Source: Shinella zoogloeoides (GTDB lineage Bacteria; Pseudomonadota; Alphaproteobacteria; Rhizobiales; Rhizobiaceae). Taken from it: DNA of 64,000 bases. The stretch covers positions 1,873,501 to 1,937,500 of the forward strand of contig NZ_CP093528.1 in the NCBI RefSeq assembly GCF_022682305.1. Direction: 5' to 3'. The position numbers and the translations under genes are program-made. Of this stretch, positions 8,857 through 16,582 are shown in pieces (within the stretch, counting starts at the first letter, position 1; every line of letters begins with the position of its first letter). The notes beneath the pieces were generated by a model. That model saw nothing but the letters and a program-made list of their open reading frames with translations, was not told the DNA's origin and ran no database searches.

Positions 8857-10359
8857 TTGACCACTTTTGCTGATCTTGGCCTGAGCCCGAAAGTCCTGTC
8901 CGCCGTCACGGATGCGGGATATACGATCCCGACACCGATCCAGGCTGGCGCCATCCCGCCGGCGCTCGCCCGGCGCGACATCCTCGGCATCGCCCAGACG
9001 GGCACCGGCAAGACCGCCTCCTTCGTGCTGCCCATGCTGACGCTGCTCGAAAAGGGCCGCGCCCGCGCCCGCATGCCGCGCACGCTCATCCTCGAGCCGA
9101 CACGGGAACTCGCCGCGCAGGTCGCGGAGAACTTCGAAAAATACGGCAAGAACCACAAGCTGAACGTCGCCCTCCTCATCGGCGGCGTCTCCTTCGACGA
9201 GCAGGACCGCAAGCTGGAGCGCGGCGCGGACGTGCTGATCTGCACCCCCGGCCGCCTGCTCGACCACACCGAGCGCGGCAAGCTGCTGATGACCGGCGTC
9301 GAGATCCTGGTCATCGACGAAGCCGACCGCATGCTCGACATGGGCTTCATCCCGGATATCGAGCGCATCGCAAAGCTCATCCCCTTCACCCGCCAGACGC
9401 TGTTCTTCTCGGCCACCATGCCGCCGGAAATCCAGAAGCTGGCCGATCGCTTCCTGCAGAATCCCGAGCGGATCGAGGTGGCGCCGCCCTCCTCCACCGC
9501 CAAGACCGTGACGCAGCGCCTCGTCGCCACGCACGGCAAGGACTATGAGAAGCGCTCGACGCTGCGCGACCTCATCCGCGCGCAGGAAGACCTGAAGAAC
9601 GCCATCATCTTCTGCAACCGCAAGGTCGATGTCGCCGACCTCTTCCGCTCGCTCGACCGCCACGGCTTCTCCGTCGGCGCGCTGCATGGCGACATGGACC
9701 AGCGGGCGCGCACGACGATGCTGGCCAACTTCAAGGAAAACAAGCTCACGCTTCTCGTGGCCTCCGACGTCGCCGCTCGCGGCCTCGACATTCCGGATGT
9801 GAGCCACGTCTTCAACTTCGACGTCCCGATCCATGCCGAGGACTATGTCCACCGCATCGGCCGCACCGGCCGTGCCGGCCGCTCGGGCGCCGCCTTCACC
9901 CTCGTCTCCAAGCGCGACGGAAAGTTCGTCGATGCCATCGAAAAGCTGATCGATCAGAAGATCGAATGGCTGAGCGGCGGCATCGAGGACCTGCCGCAGC
10001 AGGCGGAAAGCGAGGAGCGCGAACGCCCCCGTAATGGTCGCGATCGCGGCGGTCGTGACCGCGACCGTGATCGTTCCCGCGGCCGCAACCGGGGTGAACC
10101 CCGCGTTACGGAAACCCGGGCAGAAACCAGCGAGACCGAAGAGAAGGTGGACGTCGTGAAGGCTGAACGCAAGGCGGAAGGGCGGCCGCAGAATCCCGCT
10201 CGCAATCCGCGGGCCGCAAACCATGCCGCGCCGCGCCCGGCGAACGACGACAGCCGTGACCGCCGCAACCGCTATCGCCGCGACGAGGATGACGGCCCGA
10301 CGCCGCTCGGCTTCGGCGACGAGGTTCCGGCCTTCATGCTGATCGCCGGCAAGGCCTGA
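8857..10359 (+). CDS. DEAD-box ATP-dependent RNA helicase (RhlE-like)
   Basis: Unwinds RNA duplexes; such enzymes act in ribosome assembly, RNA decay and cold adaptation. The 500-residue protein has the Q motif (FADLGLSPKVL...PTPIQ), Walker A AQTGTGKT at 46-53, PTRELA, DEAD in VIDEADRMLDMGF, SAT in FFSATMP, and the helicase C motifs ARGLDIP and HRIGRTGRAG. The tail from about 375 is rich in Arg, Gly and charged residues, as in RhlE-type helicases that bind RNA nonspecifically. The start is TTG; no in-frame ATG lies before the Q motif. The Nudix gene follows after 9 bases. Confidence 0.95.
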   Translation: MTTFADLGLSPKVLSAVTDAGYTIPTPIQAGAIPPALARRDILGIAQTGTGKTASFVLPMLTLLEKGRARARMPRTLILEPTRELAAQVAENFEKYGKNHKLNVALLIGGVSFDEQDRKLERGADVLICTPGRLLDHTERGKLLMTGVEILVIDEADRMLDMGFIPDIERIAKLIPFTRQTLFFSATMPPEIQKLADRFLQNPERIEVAPPSSTAKTVTQRLVATHGKDYEKRSTLRDLIRAQEDLKNAIIFCNRKVDVADLFRSLDRHGFSVGALHGDMDQRARTTMLANFKENKLTLLVASDVAARGLDIPDVSHVFNFDVPIHAEDYVHRIGRTGRAGRSGAAFTLVSKRDGKFVDAIEKLIDQKIEWLSGGIEDLPQQAESEERERPRNGRDRGGRDRDRDRSRGRNRGEPRVTETRAETSETEEKVDVVKAERKAEGRPQNPARNPRAANHAAPRPANDDSRDRRNRYRRDEDDGPTPLGFGDEVPAFMLIAGKA

Positions 10360-10368
10360 TCCGACCCA

Positions 10369-10806
10369 ATGTCCATTCCAGGCATCGATGTGCCAGGCCT
10401 CGGTTGCGGCCTGGCCATTTTGCGTGACGGCAGGCTTTTGCTCTACCGGCGCCTGCGCGCGCCGGAAGCCGGCTCGTGGAACATCGTCGGCGGCAAGGTC
10501 GACCATATGGAGCGGGCGATCGATTCCGCCCGCCGCGAGGCCGAGGAAGAATCGGGACTACGCATCGGTGCGGTCGAACTTCTCTGCATTTCCGAACAGA
10601 TCATCGAGGACGAGCGCCAGCACTGGCTCTCGCTCATCTATGTGACCGAGGATTTTTCCGGCGAAGCGCGCGTGATGGAGCCGGAAAAACTGCCGGAATT
10701 CGGCTGGTTCGCCCTGGACAACCTGCCCTCGCCGCTGTCGCGCTTCGCGGCGGATGCGGTGAAAGCGCTACGCGAACGTCACCTGGCCCTCAGCGCCGCC
10801 TCGTAG
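10369..10806 (+). CDS. Nudix hydrolase
   Basis: Hydrolyses a nucleoside diphosphate linked to another moiety. The 145-residue protein has a complete Nudix box (GX5EX7REUXEEXGU) at about 42-64, ending REAEEESGL, so it should be catalytically competent. The substrate cannot be read from the sequence; the short form with a WNIVGGKV entry resembles MutT/ADP-ribose type enzymes. It lies 9 bases after the helicase gene, probably in the same transcript. Its last 28 bases overlap the end of the convergent TfoX-like gene. Confidence 0.9.
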   Translation: MSIPGIDVPGLGCGLAILRDGRLLLYRRLRAPEAGSWNIVGGKVDHMERAIDSARREAEEESGLRIGAVELLCISEQIIEDERQHWLSLIYVTEDFSGEARVMEPEKLPEFGWFALDNLPSPLSRFAADAVKALRERHLALSAAS

Positions 10807-11096
10807 GCGCGCCGCACCCAGATGCCCATCTCGTCCGGATCGTCGAAGGCTTCGTCCGGGATCGACCAATAGGGCATCTTCACCGGCTTGCCCTGTTTGC
10901 CCTCGTAGGACCATTGCCGACTGCCGGCCGCCTCGAAATCCGGCCCGCTCTGCGCATCGGCCTTCAGCAGGATTTCTCCATCCACTTCAAGGGCGAGGAT
11001 GCGGCCTTCGTGATAGATGCCCTTGCCGCCGAACATGCGCTTGATCGTCACCGGTCCCAGCGCCTGGAACATCTCTTCGATCGCATCCCGATCCAT
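10779..11096 (-). CDS. TfoX N-terminal domain protein
   Basis: A 105-residue protein consisting only of a TfoX N-terminal domain: MFGGKGIYHEGRILALEVDG near the start and an ending rich in charged residues. In Haemophilus and Vibrio TfoX/Sxy regulates competence; stand-alone alphaproteobacterial versions have no established role. It starts 2 bases downstream of the stop of the molybdopterin-binding fusion gene, so it is the last gene of that minus-strand run. Its 3' end overlaps the Nudix gene on the other strand. Confidence 0.85.
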   Translation of the reverse strand: MDRDAIEEMFQALGPVTIKRMFGGKGIYHEGRILALEVDGEILLKADAQSGPDFEAAGSRQWSYEGKQGKPVKMPYWSIPDEAFDDPDEMGIWVRRAYEAALRAR

Positions 11097-11098
11097 CT

Positions 11099-12709
11099 CT
11101 AATCCCTCAGAACTCCGCCGGCAGCCACCACGGCCTCGGGCGTATCGACATCGATATGCGCCGCCTCGCCGATCTCCACGTCCACGACATCGAGCCCGGC
11201 ACTTTCCACGATATGCCGCGCGCCGACATCACCTTCAAGCTGGAGGAGAGCGGAGAAGGTCGAGCGCGGCAGCACGACGGGATTGCCCCGCTTGCCGCCG
11301 GAGACCGCCCGCACGATGGCATGCCCGCCGGCCGCCGCGAAGGCGTCCAGCAGCCGACGCACATCGGCCCCGGTGACGTGCGGCATGTCCGCCAGCATCA
11401 CCGCGACACCGTCGCAGCCCGGCCCGAGCGCCGAGACGCCGGCGCGCAGGGACGTCGACATGCCCTGCGCGAAATCGGGGTTGCGCACGATATCGACCTT
11501 GAGGCCGCCAAGCGCTGCCTCGATCTCCTCGGCGCGGTGCCCCGTCACCACCAGAACCCGCGACGGCTTTGCCGCCAGTGCCGCCTCACTCGTCCGGCGA
11601 ACGAGCGCTTCGCCATCGAAGGCCGCAAGCAGCTTGTGGCTGCCCTGCATGCGGCTGGCGCGCCCTGCCGCCAGGACCAGCGCAGCAACCGACAGCGGGC
11701 GCTCCGGCGCGCGCAAATCGCGCGGTTGCGGCCGGCTCGGAATTTCGGTGAGAAGACCGCCAACGCCCATGCCGGTAATCTCCTGTGGCCCCGGTTTCTC
11801 TCTGGCAAAAATACGGGCGAGAATCCAGTCGAAGCCGTTTTCCTTGGGGCTGCGCGCGCAGCCCGGCGCGCCCAGCACCGGCACCGTACCCACGCGGCCC
11901 AGAACCAGCAGATTACCCGGATCGACCGGCATACCGACATGCTCGACCACGCCGCCGGCACCGCGAATGGCGGCAGGGATCACATCATTGGCATCCGTCA
12001 CCGCCGAGGCGCCGAAGACGACGACCACGTCGTTCTCCCCAGCGGCGCGGCGGATGGCGCTTGCAAGGTCGCCCTCGCGGTGCGGCACGCGCATTTCCGC
12101 GGTTAGACGGCTGCCGGAAGGGTGCAGGCGCTGTTCAAGAAGCCGGCGGGTCTTGTCCATGACCGAGGTTTTCAAGCTCGGCAGTTCCGTCGCGACGAGG
12201 CCGACGCGATGGGCGATGAAGGGTTTAACCTCCAGCGCCCGGCTCGACGCCAGGACCGACGCCGCCTTGCGGGCGAGCGCATCCGGAACGGCGAGCGGAA
12301 TGATCTTGATGGTCGCCACCATGTCGCCCTCCATCACGCTGGCATGGTCCGGCAGGGTGGCGATGGTGATCGCCGGATCGACACGATTGAAGCGATCGAT
12401 CGCCGCCCGGTCCACGACGAAGAGACCGTTGACCGCCGCATGAAGATTGATGCGGCCGGTCGCGGACGGCGTGAAGGTCAGGTGATCGGGCGCGATGGCC
12501 GCGGCGATCAGCCCTGCCGCCTCATCCTCGCCGATATCGTCTTCCTCGAGGCGCACCGCGATGACCGTCGAAACGCCGGCCGCCGCAAGCGCCGCCCGAT
12601 CCTCCTCCGTCACCTCATGCCCCTTGTGCAATGACAGGCCTTCGGCTCGCACGCCATGCGCCAGCCGCGCACCGACCGCCTCGGCAAGGGGGATTTCACC
12701 AAAGATCAT
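11099..12709 (-). CDS. Molybdopterin-binding (MoeA-like) / MobA-like nucleotidyltransferase fusion
   Basis: A 536-residue two-part protein. The N-terminal part (to about 330) resembles the MoeA/MogA-like molybdopterin-binding domain, with VVVVFGASAVTDANDVIPAA and an LGAPGCARSPKENGFD block. The C-terminal part (about 340-536) is a MobA/MocA-type nucleotidyltransferase with the start motif LVLAAGRASRMQGSHKLL and MLADMPHVT for metal and nucleotide binding. The likely job is to attach CMP (or GMP) to molybdopterin for an enzyme of the xanthine/CO dehydrogenase family; CMP is inferred from the XdhC neighbours. ATGA overlap with the upstream XdhC gene indicates translational coupling. Confidence 0.88.
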   Translation of the reverse strand: MIFGEIPLAEAVGARLAHGVRAEGLSLHKGHEVTEEDRAALAAAGVSTVIAVRLEEDDIGEDEAAGLIAAAIAPDHLTFTPSATGRINLHAAVNGLFVVDRAAIDRFNRVDPAITIATLPDHASVMEGDMVATIKIIPLAVPDALARKAASVLASSRALEVKPFIAHRVGLVATELPSLKTSVMDKTRRLLEQRLHPSGSRLTAEMRVPHREGDLASAIRRAAGENDVVVVFGASAVTDANDVIPAAIRGAGGVVEHVGMPVDPGNLLVLGRVGTVPVLGAPGCARSPKENGFDWILARIFAREKPGPQEITGMGVGGLLTEIPSRPQPRDLRAPERPLSVAALVLAAGRASRMQGSHKLLAAFDGEALVRRTSEAALAAKPSRVLVVTGHRAEEIEAALGGLKVDIVRNPDFAQGMSTSLRAGVSALGPGCDGVAVMLADMPHVTGADVRRLLDAFAAAGGHAIVRAVSGGKRGNPVVLPRSTFSALLQLEGDVGARHIVESAGLDVVDVEIGEAAHIDVDTPEAVVAAGGVLRD

Positions 12710-13404
12710 GGCGCGGTCCCGCGCAGCGGCCGACGACGCAAATGCGCGATGATGTCAGCCAGAATGGAAACGGCGATCTCGGCCGGGCTTGCCGCACCGA
12801 TATCGAGACCGATGGGAGCGGATATGCGCGCAATTTCACCCTCATCGTGCCCCAGCGCCATCAGGCGTTCGACGCGCTTGGCATGGGTCTTCCGGCTACC
12901 GAGCGCACCGACATAGAAACAGCCGGAAGAAAGCGCCTGCGACAGCGGGAAGTCGTCGATCTTCGGGTCGTGTGTCACGGCGACCAGCGCCGTATAGGCG
13001 TCGAGCGGACGGGCTTTCAGCACGTCCTCCGGCCAGTCCGCAACGAGATCGATGCCGGCGAAACGTTCTTCCGTGGCGAAGGCCGTGCGCGGATCGACGA
13101 TGGAGATGTCGAAGCCGGCGACCTTCGCCATCTGTGCCAGCGCCTGACTGATATGCACCGCCCCGATGGCGACGATACGGGCGGGCGGCAGGTGGACGTT
13201 GAGGAAGAATTTTCGATCCTCCACCTCCGCCACACCGGATTTTCCGGAGCGAAACGCGCCTTCGACCGCCGCACCGAGCGGCCCGGCGACGGGATCGCCC
13301 TCGCAGATCACGCGGTCCCGGCCATCCTCAAGGTCCGTAAGGTGGATGACGGCACGACGGGCGGCGCGTTCCCGGTTCAGCTTGCGCAGCAGATAGGGAT
13401 CCAT
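12706..13404 (-). CDS. XdhC C-terminal (Rossmann) domain protein
   Basis: A 232-residue protein matching the XdhC/CoxF Rossmann half: VAIGAVHISQALAQMAKVAG at about 75-95 and DPRTAFATEERF after it, then a GALGSRKTHAKR block and IGLDIGAASPAEIAVSILA near the C-terminus. XdhC binds molybdenum cofactor, protects it during sulfuration and inserts it into xanthine-dehydrogenase-family enzymes. In many bacteria the two XdhC halves are one protein; here they are encoded separately. Its start codon overlaps the last base of the preceding half. Confidence 0.9.
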   Translation of the reverse strand: MDPYLLRKLNRERAARRAVIHLTDLEDGRDRVICEGDPVAGPLGAAVEGAFRSGKSGVAEVEDRKFFLNVHLPPARIVAIGAVHISQALAQMAKVAGFDISIVDPRTAFATEERFAGIDLVADWPEDVLKARPLDAYTALVAVTHDPKIDDFPLSQALSSGCFYVGALGSRKTHAKRVERLMALGHDEGEIARISAPIGLDIGAASPAEIAVSILADIIAHLRRRPLRGTAP

Positions 13405-13730
13405 CAGCCCACCCGTTCCACATAGACGCGAATGCGCCCGCCGCAGGAAAGGCCGACGCGCCAGGCCGTCTCGTCGGCAACGCCGAATTCCAGCATGCGC
13501 GGCTCGCCTCCCTCTATCACTTCCATCGCCTCGCCTATGACCGCGCCCTCCACACAGCCACCGGAGACGGAACCATGGAAGTTACCCTCCCCGTCGATGA
13601 CCAGATGGCTGCCGACGGGACGGGGGGCCGAGCCCCAGGTCTCCACCACGGTGGCAAGTGCCACCATGCGCCCGTCGTCCATCCAGCGTTCCGCCATGGT
13701 CAAAGGGTCGAGTGCGTCGTTCATGTCCAT
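13404..13730 (-). CDS. XdhC/CoxI N-terminal domain protein
   Basis: A 108-residue protein with the XdhC_CoxI domain: TWGSAPRPVGSHLVI, GSVSGGCVEGAV and an ending GLSCGGRIRVYVE. It forms the N-terminal half of XdhC as a separate chain and probably works with the Rossmann half encoded next to it. The start was chosen from the sequence GGAGG lying five to six bases before this ATG; an ATG two codons later is less well placed. An open frame extends 43 codons further upstream but that stretch lies in the CoxE-like gene. Confidence 0.88.
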   Translation of the reverse strand: MDMNDALDPLTMAERWMDDGRMVALATVVETWGSAPRPVGSHLVIDGEGNFHGSVSGGCVEGAVIGEAMEVIEGGEPRMLEFGVADETAWRVGLSCGGRIRVYVERVG

Positions 13731-13740
13731 TTTTTCCTCC

Positions 13741-14958
13741 TCATGCAGCCGGCAGGAAGCGCCGCGGATCTCCCGCGCCGCGTCGCGCCTCGCCGGAAAG
13801 CGCGGCCACCAGATCCGCCATGGCCGCCAGATTGTGCACCGGGCGCAGCTCGTCCACATGCGGCAGCATCGCCCTCACCCCGCGCGCCCGCGCCTCGAAG
13901 CCTTCGAAGCGCAGGAGCGGATTGAGCCAGACGAGCCGCCGGCAGGAACGATGCAGCCGGTCCATCTCCTTTTCAAGCAGGTCGATGCCTTCGCGCTCCA
14001 ACCCATCAGTGATGAGCAGCACGACGGCGCCCTGCCCCAGCACGCGGCGCGACCAGAGCCGGTTGAACTCCTTCAGCGTCTCGCCGATCCGCGTTCCGCC
14101 CGACCAGTCGGTCACCGACTGGCTGCACGCCTCGACGGCAAGGTCGGGGTCGCGATGGCGCATGGCCCGCGTGACATTGGTGAGCCGCGTGCCGAACAGG
14201 AAGGCGTGAACGCGGCGGGTCTCGCCGAGCGCGTGCAGGAAATGCAGGAAGATGCGCGTGTACTGGCTCATCGAGCCGGAAATGTCGGCAAGCACGACCA
14301 GCGGCGGATGCACCGTCTTCGGTTCGCGGTGACGCGGCAGGATGAGTGCGCCGCCGGTGCGCATGGCATGGCGCATCGTGGCGCGGGCGTCGATGGCGAC
14401 CGGTCGGTTGCTGCGGCGGAAGCGGCGTGTGCGCACCTCGTCCATCGGCAGCACGAGATTGGCGAGCGCGCGCTTCGCTTCGGCAAGCTCCGCCGCACTC
14501 ATCTGGGCGAAATCGGTCTTGCGCAGCAGTTCGCTGCCGGAGGCGGTGAAGCGCGCGTCGATCTCGATATCCGGATCGTCGCGCTCCTTCCGCTCGTCCT
14601 GCCGTCCGCCAAAGAGCGCGTCGGAAACGCGCGTTTCCCCCGCCTTGCGCTTCTCCCGCTCCTCATGGCGCGTCACGACCGGCGACATTAGCGCGATCAT
14701 CTTTCCCACGAGATCGCGCGAGCGCCAGAACAGGCGGAAGGCCTCGTCGAAGACCGCATCGTCCTCATGGCGCTTGACCAGCGTGGCGTGGAGCGCGGTG
14801 TAGAATTCCTCCCGGTCGCCGATGCCGATGGCCTGCACGGCCTCGATGGCGTCCGTCACTGCCGCGGGGCCGAGGCGCAGGCCCGCCTTGCGCAGCACGC
14901 GGGCGAAATGCACGATATTGTCGGCGAGCCGTCCGTCCATGCCGCTGCCCACCGCCAT
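13741..14958 (-). CDS. CoxE-like VWA domain protein
   Basis: A 405-residue protein of the CoxE family. It has a von Willebrand A domain with a complete MIDAS start, DISGSMS beginning at D225, and the later SGGTRIG and LITDGLE blocks. In carboxydotrophs CoxE works with the AAA ATPase CoxD in building the sulfurated molybdenum-copper centre of CO dehydrogenase; more generally MoxR/VWA pairs are chaperones for metal centre insertion. The upstream MoxR gene ends two bases before it, as expected for a working pair. Confidence 0.9.
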   Translation of the reverse strand: MAVGSGMDGRLADNIVHFARVLRKAGLRLGPAAVTDAIEAVQAIGIGDREEFYTALHATLVKRHEDDAVFDEAFRLFWRSRDLVGKMIALMSPVVTRHEEREKRKAGETRVSDALFGGRQDERKERDDPDIEIDARFTASGSELLRKTDFAQMSAAELAEAKRALANLVLPMDEVRTRRFRRSNRPVAIDARATMRHAMRTGGALILPRHREPKTVHPPLVVLADISGSMSQYTRIFLHFLHALGETRRVHAFLFGTRLTNVTRAMRHRDPDLAVEACSQSVTDWSGGTRIGETLKEFNRLWSRRVLGQGAVVLLITDGLEREGIDLLEKEMDRLHRSCRRLVWLNPLLRFEGFEARARGVRAMLPHVDELRPVHNLAAMADLVAALSGEARRGAGDPRRFLPAA

Positions 14959-14960
14959 CG

Positions 14961-15887
14961 CTATCCCGTCGCCGCCAGGCCGGCTTTCACGTCATCGAGC
15001 AGCTTGCGGCCTTCCGCCCCCTCGATGCGGGCGATGTCGTCCTGATATTTCAGGAGGGTGCCGAGCGTGTCGGACACCGTCTCCGGGTCGAGCGCCACGC
15101 GGTCGAGTTCGGTCAGCGCCGTCGCCCAGTCGATGGTCTCGGCAACGCCGGGATTCTTGAAGAGGTCCAGCCCGCGCAGCTTTTGCACATAGGCGACGAT
15201 CTGCTGCGAGAGCGTGGCATTGCAGCCCGGCACCTTGCGGCGGATGATCTCCAGTTCCTGCACGGCCGCCGGGTAATCCACCCAATGATAGAGGCAGCGC
15301 CGCTTCAGCGCGTCGTGCACCTCGCGCGTGCGGTTCGTCGTGATGATGACGATGGGCGGTTCAGTGGCGCGGATCGTGCCGAGTTCCGGCACCGTCACCT
15401 GGAAATCGGACAGGACCTCCAGAAGAAACGCCTCGAAGGCCTCGTCGGTGCGGTCGAGTTCGTCGATGAGGAAGACGGGCGCGCGGCCATCCAGCGAGGA
15501 CAGCGCCTGCAGCACCGGGCGGCGGATCAGGTAACGCTCGGAGAAGATATCCGCCTCGATGCGGCCGCGGTCGGTGGTCCCGGAAGCTTCGGCGAGGCGG
15601 ATTTCCAGCATCTGCGCCGGATAGTTCCACTCATAGACCGCCGAGGAGATGTCGAGGCCCTCGTAACATTGCAGGCGGATCAGCGGCCGGTCGAGCGCGC
15701 CGGCAAGCACCTTGGCGATCTCCGTCTTGCCGACGCCGGCCTCGCCCTCGAGGAAGAGCGGCCGCTTCATGCGCAGCGACAGAAAGAGCACGGTGGCGAG
15801 CGCACGGCCGGCGAGATAATTGCCCGCCGCCAGCATCTCCACGGTTTCGTCGATGGATTGCGGGATTGTTCCGCGATGATAGGGCAC
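14961..15887 (-). CDS. MoxR-family AAA ATPase (CoxD-like)
   Basis: A 308-residue AAA+ ATPase of the MoxR branch. Walker A is GEAGVGKT at 48-55, Walker B is VFLIDELDR, and sensor 1 is IITTNRTREVHDALKRRC. The family forms ring-shaped chaperones; together with the adjacent CoxE-like VWA protein it probably activates a molybdenum hydroxylase. It is 27 bases downstream of the flavin reductase gene and in the same direction, so the whole run may be one transcript. Confidence 0.9.
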   Translation of the reverse strand: MPYHRGTIPQSIDETVEMLAAGNYLAGRALATVLFLSLRMKRPLFLEGEAGVGKTEIAKVLAGALDRPLIRLQCYEGLDISSAVYEWNYPAQMLEIRLAEASGTTDRGRIEADIFSERYLIRRPVLQALSSLDGRAPVFLIDELDRTDEAFEAFLLEVLSDFQVTVPELGTIRATEPPIVIITTNRTREVHDALKRRCLYHWVDYPAAVQELEIIRRKVPGCNATLSQQIVAYVQKLRGLDLFKNPGVAETIDWATALTELDRVALDPETVSDTLGTLLKYQDDIARIEGAEGRKLLDDVKAGLAATG

Positions 15888-15914
15888 GCCGTTCCTCCAC
15901 TCCGGAGGATGAAC

Positions 15915-16412
15915 TTATAGCGCCCGGTAGCCCCGGTCCATATAGAGAAGCGCCGGTTTCTGCTCGCCGAAGGAAATGCCCATCACCTCGCCGATCAGCA
16001 CCATATGCGTCGCCATGACCCGGAAATCGACGAGCCGGCAATCGAAGGCGGCAAGCGCGTCCGTCAGCACCGGCGACCCCGTCACCAATTCCTGCCAGTT
16101 GCCCATGGAAAAGCGTTCTTCGGAGGTCAGCAAAGGATTGCGGCCGGAAAAGGCGTTGGCAAGTTCGATCTGTTCGGCCGAAAGCGTGTTGAGCGCAAAG
16201 CGCCCGCTCTTCTCGAAAATCGCGTTCTTGGGATTGGAGGCGTTGACGCAGGCGAGCACCATCGCCGGATTGTCGGACACCGAGCAGGCCGCCGTGATCG
16301 TCACGCCGCGCTTCTCGCCTTCATGTGCCGTCGTCACGATCTGCACATGGCCGGCGTAGCGGCTCATGGCATCCCGGTAAAGCGACGAGTCCACGACCAA
16401 CCTGTCCAACAC
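15915..16412 (-). CDS. Flavin reductase-like FMN-binding protein
   Basis: A 165-residue protein of the flavin reductase (FMN-binding split barrel) family: YRDAMSRYAGHVQIVTT near the start, GVTITAACSVSDNPAMVLACV in the middle, and the closing GEQKPALLYMDRGYR. It likely reduces FMN or FAD with NAD(P)H for a partner oxygenase, or is a bound-flavin oxidoreductase. The start is a GTG six bases after AAGGAG; an earlier in-frame GTG 18 bases upstream lies before that Shine-Dalgarno site and is less likely. It heads the minus-strand molybdoenzyme maturation run. Confidence 0.87.
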   Translation of the reverse strand: MLDRLVVDSSLYRDAMSRYAGHVQIVTTAHEGEKRGVTITAACSVSDNPAMVLACVNASNPKNAIFEKSGRFALNTLSAEQIELANAFSGRNPLLTSEERFSMGNWQELVTGSPVLTDALAAFDCRLVDFRVMATHMVLIGEVMGISFGEQKPALLYMDRGYRAL

Positions 16413-16526
16413 GGCATTCTCCTTTGACACAGGTGATACATGGCGAAAATGAAGAAAAATGTAACCCCCGAAGTCGAATTTTCCTGTCTTGCCAGAGACA
16501 AAGCGAATTTCGCGAGGATATTTCCC

Positions 16527-16555
16527 TTTGACGCCCGAGGGCCGATCCTTACAAA
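16527..16555 (+). promoter_or_regulatory. Promoter of the substrate-binding protein gene
   Basis: TTTGAC and TACAAA are separated by exactly 17 bases. Transcription would start near 16562, which excludes the ATG at 16559 and supports the start at 16583. Confidence 0.55.
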
Positions 16556-16582
16556 GGCATGATCGCGACCTATGGACCAGGA

